Assembly (NCBI GenBank): GCA_016177345.1
Contig: JACOVM010000030.1
Coordinates: 1 to 6,130, forward strand
Direction of reading: 5' to 3'
Length of the DNA stretch: 6,130 bases
Origin: Candidatus Woesearchaeota archaeon
GTDB taxonomy: Archaea > Nanobdellota > Nanobdellia > Woesearchaeales > UBA12501
The notes under the pieces: generated by a model
Told to the model about the DNA's origin: nothing
What the model saw: the letters and a program-made list of their open reading frames with translations, nothing else
The model's database searches: none
Translations under genes and position numbers: made by a program
In this document: in pieces, positions 1-5,181 of the stretch
Layout of the letters: each line of letters starts with the position of its first letter
How positions within the stretch are numbered: the stretch's first letter is position 1

Positions 1-25
1 GTACATGAGAGAGCTTGGCATAAAT

Positions 26-53
26 TTAGTAATCTACTTTTACTAATCTACTT
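26..53. repeat. 14-base tandem duplication over the L44e stop codon
   Basis: Two head-to-tail 14-base units lie at 26-39 (TTAGTAATCTACTT) and 40-53 (TTACTAATCTACTT), differing at one base. The L44e stop codon (CTA on the plus strand, 48-50) lies inside the second unit. The single difference also makes TTAGTAA (26-32) and TTACTAA (40-46) an exact 7-base inverted repeat with a 7-base loop, so the L44e transcript could form a weak AT-rich hairpin just after its stop. No strong poly-T tract follows on the minus strand, so a terminator call is not supported. Confidence 0.75.
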
Positions 54-356
54 AATCTCCAAGCGCTTTGCTCGAATGCCATAACGCTGAACATGGCTCT
101 TTTTGCATTCACCACATTGATAGCGAAAGTCAGTCTTTTTTGTTCCTTTCTTTCCTGTCATCTTCCATTTGGTAACTGCTGGCTTTGAGTAACGACCAAG
201 ATTTCCCATGCCACGAGCTTTTCCTCGTTTCCTAGCGCGGTGTTTTGAACCATACGAGAGGGAGGATGCGCCTTTCTTTTTTGCTGCGCTCAGCGTGTGA
301 AGCGTGTGTTTCTTGCAATACGGGCAATATCTTTTTCTTGTTTTTGGAAGCTTCAT
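48..356 (-). CDS. rpl44e: Large-subunit ribosomal protein L44e
   Basis: This is a 102-residue, very basic protein of the archaeal/eukaryotic L44e family, a component of the large ribosomal subunit near the E site. The start MKLPKTRKRYCPYC is typical of the family. Two CxxC knuckles, C11/C14 and C81/C84, form the expected zinc site, and the middle is rich in K, R and G for rRNA contact. Length matches the family, so the protein appears complete. Its ATG overlaps the TGA of the upstream GINS gene by four bases (ATGA at 353-356), so it should be cotranscribed with GINS from the promoter near 1170 and may be translated by coupling. In many archaea S27e follows L44e. Here the window ends 47 bases downstream, so that cannot be tested. 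The stop codon lies in a 14-base tandem duplication. Confidence 0.97.
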   Translation of the reverse strand: MKLPKTRKRYCPYCKKHTLHTLSAAKKKGASSLSYGSKHRARKRGKARGMGNLGRYSKPAVTKWKMTGKKGTKKTDFRYQCGECKKSHVQRYGIRAKRLEIK

Positions 357-1144
357 GATGCCACTTTTTCAGCCTTACCTTTTTCCAGTAAGATGTCTGC
401 CACTTGTTTTGGAAGGCTTGCCTGATCATCCTGGGCGTACGGTCCATAGATTTCTAGTTCCGGCCCTACGAACTTAGGCATTGGGCCCAGGAACCGTACA
501 GGAACCCTATCTTGGGCAAGAATAGGGCTTGTTTTAAAAGCTTTTGGTTCTGGGACTGGTGTTGGGGGCTGCTGGATGTGTTCTTGGACTATTTGCCCTT
601 CTCCTGCTAGGGCGACCTGCACAAGGGTGGATTCTTCCATTTGGCTAACTTGGCTAACAGGTGATGGTGCCGGGATTGGCTGAAGTGGCTGTTGTACTGC
701 TGGCTTTGGTGCAATCCCTGCTGTGATGCCTATTGGTGGAGCGAACACTGGCAATTTATCTCCTATCACGCTTCTTTGCTTGTACTCTTGAAGTACGGTA
801 CTCATCTGCTCAAAGAGGCTTTCTTCATGGGGGAGCATGGCCTTTTTAGTGACTATGCCATGCCTTATCCTACTTTTGATGAGGGCAATGTCCATAATCT
901 TTTTTTCACGCCGATGGTATAACTCTTCAATAATTTTCTTCATGTTTCGCAGCTGGTGGGTCAATTTGTCAACATCATCAAACGAAAGCCCTTGCTGCCG
1001 AAGCGCCTGTTCCTTCTCGTGAACAAGCAGGTTAGCGTCTTGAAAGAAAGTTTGCGGCAGCTCTTGAAGCTCCTCTTTATTTTTCTCTCTTCGAAGAAGG
1101 TCAAAGAGTGTTTCGTACTTTACAGTAAGTGTCTCGTCCCCCAT
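353..1144 (-). CDS. DNA replication GINS complex subunit, Gins51/Sld5-Psf1-like
   Basis: This 263-residue protein looks like an archaeal Gins51-type subunit. GINS joins Cdc45/RecJ-like protein and MCM to form the replicative helicase at forks. Residues about 1-125 form a mostly helical A domain, with charged helices around 18-50 and 55-122. Residues about 131-210 are a low-complexity linker rich in proline, glutamine and alanine. Residues about 212-262 match the small beta-rich B domain, with the signature VRFLGPMPKFVGPELEIYGP. The A-then-B order is that of Gins51 (Sld5/Psf1 type); Gins23 has the reverse order. The linker is long for the family. The ATG at 1144 is chosen because a TATA box is centred about 26 bases upstream, which fits a leaderless mRNA. 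The gene ends in a 4-base overlap with L44e. The family call is from recognised motifs, not a database search. Confidence 0.85.
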   Translation of the reverse strand: MGDETLTVKYETLFDLLRREKNKEELQELPQTFFQDANLLVHEKEQALRQQGLSFDDVDKLTHQLRNMKKIIEELYHRREKKIMDIALIKSRIRHGIVTKKAMLPHEESLFEQMSTVLQEYKQRSVIGDKLPVFAPPIGITAGIAPKPAVQQPLQPIPAPSPVSQVSQMEESTLVQVALAGEGQIVQEHIQQPPTPVPEPKAFKTSPILAQDRVPVRFLGPMPKFVGPELEIYGPYAQDDQASLPKQVADILLEKGKAEKVAS

Positions 1145-1164
1145 GTGGAGAAGAATAGCAAGGG

Positions 1165-1175
1165 GATATAAAAAG
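1165..1175 (-). promoter_or_regulatory. TATA promoter of the GINS-L44e operon
   Basis: On the minus strand the sequence reads CTTTTTATATC. The TATAAAA core (1167-1173, plus-strand reading) is centred at 1170, 26 bases from the ATG at 1144. This is the usual archaeal TATA-to-start-site distance, so transcription should begin at or next to the ATG and the mRNA should be leaderless. Confidence 0.7.
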
Positions 1176-1207
1176 TTTGTTTTAGGTCGTTGGCACTTGG
1201 TGGGGGT

Positions 1208-1256
1208 CTTAGCTGCTAAGTATTAAGCAAGGGGTTGTAGGGTGGAAGTGATTCCA
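1208..1256. promoter_or_regulatory. Two small dyads in the divergent promoter region
   Basis: The 164 bases between the divergent GINS and radical SAM genes contain no ORF worth calling. They hold two short dyads between the two TATA boxes: CTTAG-CTG-CTAAG (1208-1220) and TGGAA-GTGA-TTCCA (1243-1256). Under the leaderless model neither is transcribed, so if they matter they would be protein-binding sites. Both stems are only 5 bases, which can occur by chance. Confidence 0.25.
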
Positions 1257-1278
1257 ACATATCAAATATCACCGTAAC

Positions 1279-1288
1279 GTATATAAAC
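1279..1288 (+). promoter_or_regulatory. TATA promoter of the radical SAM gene
   Basis: The element GTATATAAAC has its TATAAA core at 1282-1287, about 25 bases before the ATG at 1309. This spacing predicts leaderless transcription starting at that ATG and argues against the in-frame TTG at 1303. Confidence 0.7.
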
Positions 1289-1308
1289 ACTCCTTTTCTT
1301 CTTTGATC

Positions 1309-1335
1309 ATGCATTCTTCCATTATGCATTCTTCC
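1309..1335 (+). repeat. Duplicated start region of the radical SAM gene
   Basis: The 12-base word ATGCATTCTTCC occurs at 1309-1320 and again at 1324-1335, giving a 15-base period. Each copy carries an in-frame ATG, so the protein begins MHSSIMHSSS. The first ATG sits at the expected transcription start. The second could serve as an alternative start 15 bases in. Confidence 0.8.
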
Positions 1336-2601
1336 TCAACGCCAGTGGCATCAGAAGGCGCTAAGCCTGCACACTTGGAATATCAGAGCATGTCCTTTTC
1401 TGACCTTGGCAGTTCTGTCAGATTTACCCTGCTTAACCTGTTCTTTGTTGATGTTCCGAAACAAGAGCTCCAAAAGATCGGCAATGTCACTGTTTTCGAG
1501 CATGCACTTGAATTTTCTTCTCCATCTCCCTCATCGCCTTTTGTATCCCAATCTTCTGTCGATCGAAAATTTAATTTTCTTCTTGCCAAGCACATGGCCG
1601 GCTTGAAAAATAGGATTTCTGGAAACCCAACCGTTTACATTCATCAACATTCCGGAATCCCTTTGATTGGAAACTTGTATTTTGGCATTGTTGATAAAGG
1701 AAGCACACTGATTGAGCTGAAGCCATTGACGAGCTGCAATGCGAACTGTGTTTTCTGCAGCGTTGATGAAGGGCCTTCCTCAAAGATGATACTAGATTAT
1801 GTAGTGGAGAAAGATTATCTTGTTGCAGAGCTTGACAAGCTGCTTGCCATCAAAGACAAGCCGATAACCATCTATCTCAACCCCCAGGGTGACCCAACCT
1901 TATATACAGACCTTGTAGGATTAGTTCAAGACGTGTCTGCCATGCCCAAGGTTGAGCAAATCATCCTTATTACAAACGGGCTCCTCCTCTCTCCTGCGCT
2001 GGTAGAGAAGCTCTTCTCAGCAGGGCTGACGCGAGTTCATGTCTCCCTCAGCGCTATCGATCCAGAGATTGCAAAACAAGTCATGGGAAGCAAAGGATAC
2101 AATGTCGATCGGGTTAAGGAGAATGTTGAACAGATTGCCCTGGTGCACGGGCATGATTCTGTACTACTCACTCCCGTTGTCGTTCCTGGAATGAACGAGA
2201 ATGAACTGCCGAAGCTGATCGCGTTTGCAAAGCGCATTGGCTGCACAAAAATTGGCGTTCAGAACTTCATGACCAACCCACGTGGAAGAAACCCGGTGAA
2301 GCCACTGCCACTTGATGAGTTTAAGAAAAAAATGGTGGAACTGGAAAAAGAGCATGGAATTCAGCTTCTTGAGGATTACCGTCTTGAGGCGACTCCAGAA
2401 TTGCCGAAGCCATTCAAGCGCGACGACGTGATTCGTGCCCAGATTATGTGCCCCGGGAGGTATCCTGGAGAAAAAATTGCAGTAAGCCATAACCGAAATA
2501 TTTTAATACAACAATGCGACAGCGAGGGCAAGGTACTCGTAAAAGTCAGAAAATCACTCCACAACATTTTTGTTGGAGAAGCAATCCGAAATAAGCGATG
2601 A
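1309..2601 (+). CDS. Radical SAM enzyme of unknown substrate (COG2100-like)
   Basis: This 430-residue protein carries the radical SAM [4Fe-4S] motif CxxxCxxC as C143, C147 and C150 in SCNANCVFCSVDEGP. The cluster binds S-adenosylmethionine to generate a 5'-deoxyadenosyl radical. The NPQGDP stretch (191-196) sits where the SAM-binding glycine region of the partial TIM barrel is expected. Residues 1 to about 125 are an N-terminal region of unclear fold. The C-terminal 50 residues, from C381 in MCPGRYPGE onward and including C403, look like a small beta-rich domain, possibly TRAM-like, which would hint at an RNA substrate. The layout recalls the uncharacterised archaeal family COG2100, from memory. 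The start at ATG 1309 is set by the TATA box 25 bases upstream; a TTG at 1303 would add two residues. The stop codon lies inside a 19-base tandem duplication. The substrate cannot be inferred from the neighbours. Confidence 0.85.
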   Translation: MHSSIMHSSSTPVASEGAKPAHLEYQSMSFSDLGSSVRFTLLNLFFVDVPKQELQKIGNVTVFEHALEFSSPSPSSPFVSQSSVDRKFNFLLAKHMAGLKNRISGNPTVYIHQHSGIPLIGNLYFGIVDKGSTLIELKPLTSCNANCVFCSVDEGPSSKMILDYVVEKDYLVAELDKLLAIKDKPITIYLNPQGDPTLYTDLVGLVQDVSAMPKVEQIILITNGLLLSPALVEKLFSAGLTRVHVSLSAIDPEIAKQVMGSKGYNVDRVKENVEQIALVHGHDSVLLTPVVVPGMNENELPKLIAFAKRIGCTKIGVQNFMTNPRGRNPVKPLPLDEFKKKMVELEKEHGIQLLEDYRLEATPELPKPFKRDDVIRAQIMCPGRYPGEKIAVSHNRNILIQQCDSEGKVLVKVRKSLHNIFVGEAIRNKR

Positions 2602-2628
2602 TGGTAATCATAAGCGATAAGCGTAATC
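2591..2628. repeat. 19-base tandem duplication over the radical SAM stop codon
   Basis: ATAAGCGATGATGGTAATC (2591-2609) is followed directly by ATAAGCGATAAGCGTAATC (2610-2628), with 16 of 19 positions identical. The TGA stop (2599-2601) is in the first unit. The second unit lost that frame signal and is non-coding. Confidence 0.75.
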
Positions 2629-2721
2629 GATTGGCATATTAGCATTGGCACACTTAATAGGATGGTACAAATAGGATAGTACATTAAATAAATATGGTGC
2701 ATCAAATAAGATTGTACATTA
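2629..2721. repeat. Degenerate 13-18-base tandem repeats before the glycosyltransferase
   Basis: This stretch is almost fully made of abutting short units. Two ATTGGCA-type units lie at 2629-2641 and 2642-2656. Then come AATAGGATGGTACA (2656-2669), AATAGGATAGTACATTA (2670-2686), a diverged AATAAATATGGTGCATCA (2687-2704) and AATAAGATTGTACATTA (2705-2721). The 17-base second and fourth units share 15 of 17 positions. Most units carry a GTAC core. Function is unknown: it could be decayed slippage repeats or clustered sites for a DNA-binding protein ahead of the downstream gene. A possible TATA-like TTAAATAAATA (about 2684-2694) falls inside the repeats. Confidence 0.65.
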
Positions 2722-2740
2722 GATATATGAATAACGTGAT

Positions 2741-3646
2741 ATGATGGCTGTCCTCGGCGTGATCCAGCATTCTCTTCAGGAAGAGAATCCTCAGCAGGAG
2801 ATTCACCAGCCATCAACCCCAGCAATTGCTTCTATCGTTGATATGCCTCAAAAAGTAGGCTCACCTATTAAGAACCAGCATATTAAAAGAATACTTCTTG
2901 GCGTGGTGACCTATCGCGGCCAGGAGTATTGCCTTCCATCGTTTTCTGCTACTCTTAATAACCTGCGCTGCCCTGCTGGCGTTGCTCTCGATATTTTGTT
3001 TGTTGATACGTCTGACGATGAGAAGTATGTCGATGTTCTTCGGGATCGCGGCTTCACTGCCATGCTGCTTGGGCACAGCGGATCTGGCAAAAGGACAAGA
3101 ATCCAGAACATCGTCGACGGCAGAAACATGATTCGGAACGTTTTCCTGAAGCACCAGTACGATGCACTGCTGTTTGTTGATTCTGACGTGATGCTCCCCC
3201 CTGATGCGCTTGAGCGCCTGCTTTCCCACCATAAAGAAATTGTTATAGGTGTCTATCTTCATAACACGATTATTAATGACGCGCAGCATATCATGCCCGT
3301 CGTGTATGTTTTCCATGACAAGGAAAAAGGCCTGCTTCGGCAGCTTCGCCAGGATGAAGTAGTTGAGGGAAGGCTGATTGAGGCGGCAGCAGGAGGCATG
3401 GGCTGCGTTCTTATCACGAAGAGCGTCATGGAAAAAGTCCATCTGTTCCACACCTTATCTAAGAATTCAACCGGCGGAGAGGATGCTGCGTTTTACCAGG
3501 ATGCATCTGCTGCAGGCTTTGCTATCTTTTGCGATACGAATGTCAAGTGCCTTCACGTACCTTATCCTGTTGGAGACGAACGAAATAACTACTTTCGATT
3601 CAGAAGAAAAATTGTGGAATACGAGAACACGGTCACATTTGGATAA
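2741..3646 (+). CDS. GT-A-fold glycosyltransferase-like protein
   Basis: This 301-residue protein has GT-A nucleotide-sugar transferase features. RILLGVVTYRGQ (50-61) is the first Rossmann-like strand and loop. DGRNMIRN (126-133) precedes the metal-binding DxD motif D147-S-D149 in ALLFVDSDVMLPP. AAGGMGCVLITKSV (216-229) resembles the acceptor-side region of such enzymes. GGED (245-248) would hold the catalytic acid, and H272 near the end is placed like the C-terminal metal ligand. It probably transfers a sugar from a nucleotide-sugar donor onto a glycan or protein, but donor and acceptor are unknown. There is no signal peptide or clear membrane helix, so it is likely cytosolic. The first 48 residues before the fold look disordered. 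The start is uncertain: ATGs lie at 2741, 2744 and 2843, and there is no clear TATA at leaderless distance or ribosome binding site. It is convergent with the 151-residue gene. Confidence 0.75.
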   Translation: MMAVLGVIQHSLQEENPQQEIHQPSTPAIASIVDMPQKVGSPIKNQHIKRILLGVVTYRGQEYCLPSFSATLNNLRCPAGVALDILFVDTSDDEKYVDVLRDRGFTAMLLGHSGSGKRTRIQNIVDGRNMIRNVFLKHQYDALLFVDSDVMLPPDALERLLSHHKEIVIGVYLHNTIINDAQHIMPVVYVFHDKEKGLLRQLRQDEVVEGRLIEAAAGGMGCVLITKSVMEKVHLFHTLSKNSTGGEDAAFYQDASAAGFAIFCDTNVKCLHVPYPVGDERNNYFRFRRKIVEYENTVTFG

Positions 3647-3650
3647 ACAA

Positions 3651-3676
3651 TTTAGTTATCTCTTTCAGTTATCTCT
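3651..3676. repeat. 13-base tandem duplication between convergent genes
   Basis: TTTAGTTATCTCT (3651-3663) is followed directly by TTCAGTTATCTCT (3664-3676), identical at 12 of 13 positions. It fills nearly all of the 29-base gap between two convergent stop codons. On the plus strand it is pyrimidine-rich with short T runs and could help end glycosyltransferase transcription, although no run exceeds three or four T. Confidence 0.7.
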
Positions 3677-4131
3677 TATTCGTTTAGCCAAGGGAGGTGG
3701 TGAGTAACGTACAGCCCCATGTCCTTTCCTGGCTCCATTGAAAGAATGTCAGGAATTGCTTGGAATCCATGGTTGTCTTGAAGGGTGCCAATGTTCTGGC
3801 GAAGGCGCTCCTGAAGCTCACGTACTTTATCATGCCGGCGAGCTAATGTTGGGCTTCCTTGTATCATATCACTAAGATACCCAAGGGCGTACCGTACCAG
3901 AAGGTCGAGGTCATGCATAACCCCCACATACGTTGTGAGATCGTCACTATTATCAAAACGTGTGCCCTGCACTGCAAATTGGTTTCTCATTCCCTCAAGA
4001 TACACGCCGCCAGCCGGGGGATTCCTTATTGGCTCGCCATAGGGCTTCCACAGGTCTTTCGAATCAATGCGGGCGTGCGCGTCTCCATTACCCATCAGCA
4101 CGATAAGCTCAATTTGAGATTCTGAGGCCAT
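3676..4131 (-). CDS. Hypothetical protein, 151 residues
   Basis: I do not recognise a family. From the chosen start the protein is MASESQIELIVLMGNG... An N-terminal hydrophobic beta-like strand (7-14) is followed by a G/P-rich middle (30-45), a helical stretch (65-90) and a charged amphipathic helix (97-113). There is no signal peptide, membrane helix or cysteine. An in-frame ATG at 4185 would add 18 residues (MQDSEAVTFLYYPFFQAF), but that ATG lies in the dispersed 22-base repeat. The TATA core at 4154-4160 is 26 bases from the ATG at 4131, so the shorter form is preferred. Its promoter nearly matches the one before xerA, which suggests parallel regulation. The reading frame looks real from its mixed composition and promoter fit, but the function is unknown. 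Confidence 0.65.
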   Translation of the reverse strand: MASESQIELIVLMGNGDAHARIDSKDLWKPYGEPIRNPPAGGVYLEGMRNQFAVQGTRFDNSDDLTTYVGVMHDLDLLVRYALGYLSDMIQGSPTLARRHDKVRELQERLRQNIGTLQDNHGFQAIPDILSMEPGKDMGLYVTHHLPWLNE

Positions 4132-4149
4132 GAATGCCTGGAAAAACGG

Positions 4150-4165
4150 GTAGTATAAAAACGTT
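4150..4165 (-). promoter_or_regulatory. TATA promoter of the 151-residue gene
   Basis: In plus-strand reading the site is GTAGTATAAAAACGTT, which on the coding strand is a T-rich run into TATA. The core centre (4157) is 26 bases from the ATG at 4131, predicting a leaderless mRNA. It matches the xerA promoter (6038-6053) at 15 of 16 positions. The T5 runs around here could also help end transcription of the upstream 282-residue gene. Confidence 0.65.
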
Positions 4166-4175
4166 ACTGCTTCTG

Positions 4176-4197
4176 AATCCTGCATCAGCCAGCATCA
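4176..4197. repeat. Dispersed 22-base direct repeat, copy 1
   Basis: This is an exact 22-base match to 5160-5181, 984 bases away in the same orientation. Similarity extends to 4167-4201 against 5151-5185 (31 of 35 identical). On the minus strand it begins with the TGA stop of the 282-residue gene. It is itself built of two 10-base near-repeats, TGATGCTGGC then TGATGCAGGA. It lies between that stop codon and the promoter of the next gene. Confidence 0.9.
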
Positions 4198-5043
4198 TTC
4201 TTTCCTTGACCTTCTCAATTCCAGAAGAAGGATAGCAATTGTTGGGCTGAACTCGAGGCATTTTCCGATGAGGTAAAGGAGAGGGAACAACTGCGGGCCT
4301 AAAAATATGCTGGCAGCGAAGGAGACATACATTGTTGGAAAAAATCCAGCGAGCATGCTCTGCGCTGCAGCAAGCTTGGGGTACTTTGCCACTTTTATGA
4401 CGACGGTCTGCAGCACTCCGATGACCTTTCCTATGCTTGATTTTTTTCCGAACCGATCTGTTATCCTGATCTGGTCCCTATGTGCGGTGACTAATGCCTG
4501 AAAAGGGCCTATTCTAGAAAAATCTGGAGGAACACCGCTGCGCTGCATTTCAGATATGACCCCGAGTAGGTAGGTATGCTGTTCTTGTACGTTTCCCAAT
4601 ATTTTTATGAACAACTCCTCGCTATAAATGATCTCTTTGTTTAATTCTCGGTACATCAGCTTTAATAGAAGGTCTATCTCCTCATATTCATCCTTATTTT
4701 GTCGGAGAAATGGGATCTTATTCTTTATTTTTGTTGACAGGGTTTCGTTTCTTATACGGTCCATGTCAGCTTGGAAATCGTTGAATATGCGGCGGGTATT
4801 GTCAAGCCCTCTCCTGCAGATCTCAAAAACACGCATCTCTCGATTGTAAGTTTCCAGAAGGGAATTCAAAATCTTCAGAATCTCATCATGGTTTGGCGCT
4901 GTATTTTCTTTGCTTAGCCTAACAAGACGATCGATACCATCTGCTTTTTTCTTCTCCAATGCGTTGATGATCCTTAACGCCTGAAATGTCTTATCCTTAA
5001 TCTCTTTAAAATCCTTGAGGTACGTGCTCTCTACCATCATCAT
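4195..5043 (-). CDS. Hypothetical helical protein with hydrophobic C-terminus, 282 residues
   Basis: I do not recognise a family. Residues 1 to about 168 are almost entirely charged, K/E/R-rich helix, probably coiled-coil, broken by short turns at 47-52 and 108-117. Residues about 169-222 are a linker with SRIGPFQALV and a basic patch (KK at 200-201). Two hydrophobic stretches follow, about 224-248 and 252-274, the second with an internal GKCLEFSP, and then a basic tail RRSRKE. This suggests a cytoplasmic coiled coil anchored in the membrane by a helical hairpin, but neither segment is a textbook membrane helix. It begins with three consecutive ATG codons (5043, 5040, 5037); TATA spacing fits 5040 or 5037 best. 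The gene with its own promoter is flanked by direct 22-base repeats, so it may be a relatively recent insertion next to xerA. It is richer in A/T-type codons (K, I, N) than the genes at the left of the window. Confidence 0.7.
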   Translation of the reverse strand: MMMVESTYLKDFKEIKDKTFQALRIINALEKKKADGIDRLVRLSKENTAPNHDEILKILNSLLETYNREMRVFEICRRGLDNTRRIFNDFQADMDRIRNETLSTKIKNKIPFLRQNKDEYEEIDLLLKLMYRELNKEIIYSEELFIKILGNVQEQHTYLLGVISEMQRSGVPPDFSRIGPFQALVTAHRDQIRITDRFGKKSSIGKVIGVLQTVVIKVAKYPKLAAAQSMLAGFFPTMYVSFAASIFLGPQLFPLLYLIGKCLEFSPTIAILLLELRRSRKE

Positions 5044-5060
5044 GCTGGTGAAAGATTATA

Positions 5061-5069
5061 ATATAAATG
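5061..5069 (-). promoter_or_regulatory. TATA promoter of the 282-residue gene
   Basis: The minus strand reads CATTTATAT. The TATAAA core (5062-5067, plus-strand reading) is about 22, 25 and 28 bases from the three ATG codons at 5043, 5040 and 5037, consistent with a leaderless transcript. The 115 bases between xerA's repeat and this start contain nothing else I can support. Confidence 0.6.
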
Positions 5070-5159
5070 TTGTGGTGGTGACTGTGTTTCAAAATCGTCA
5101 ATGTGTTGTTTCTTGAAAGGATAATTGCGTTTATTAAGCTGTACCAGATCCTGCTTTCA

Positions 5160-5181
5160 AATCCTGCATCAGCCAGCATCA
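5160..5181. repeat. Dispersed 22-base direct repeat, copy 2
   Basis: This is an exact match to 4176-4197 in the same orientation. On the minus strand it begins with the xerA stop codon (TGA, 5181-5179), just as copy 1 begins with the stop of the 282-residue gene. The two copies bracket exactly one promoter and one gene. It lacks the two inverted 11-base arms of a classical dif site. Its internal symmetry is a direct 10-base repeat. Confidence 0.9.

Noticed and set aside
1232..1258. Structured RNA or riboswitch in the divergent region (hairpin with GTGA loop)
   Set aside because: The stem is only 5 bases, and with leaderless promoters the region would not be transcribed by either flanking gene.
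2597..2606. C/D-box guide RNA, suggested by GATGATGG
   Set aside because: No exact C box with a paired D box (CUGA) at suitable spacing, and the bases are explained by the stop codon and the 19-base duplication. The ATGATGATGG at 5043 is likewise the run of start codons.
2591..2721. CRISPR array
   Set aside because: Units are 13-19 bases, degenerate and abutting, without unique spacers of regular length. No cas gene is present.
2376..2825. Minus-strand ORF of 149 codons spanning the repeat array
   Set aside because: It runs through the end of the radical SAM gene, the degenerate repeats and the glycosyltransferase start. Its composition follows the repeats, and no TATA box at leaderless distance was noticed.
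2741..3646. Long antisense ORF at 2861-3451 opposite the glycosyltransferase
   Set aside because: The plus-strand frame carries a full set of GT-A motifs. The antisense frame has no recognisable motif, promoter or domain, and is a shadow.
5006..5179. Minus-strand ORF of 57 codons starting in the xerA stop (TGATG), reading MLADAGFES...
   Set aside because: It overlaps the promoter and start of the 282-residue gene, has a histidine/asparagine-heavy low-complexity middle, and its N-terminus is explained by the direct repeat. The matching ORF at copy 1 (4109-4195, 28 codons) is shorter still.
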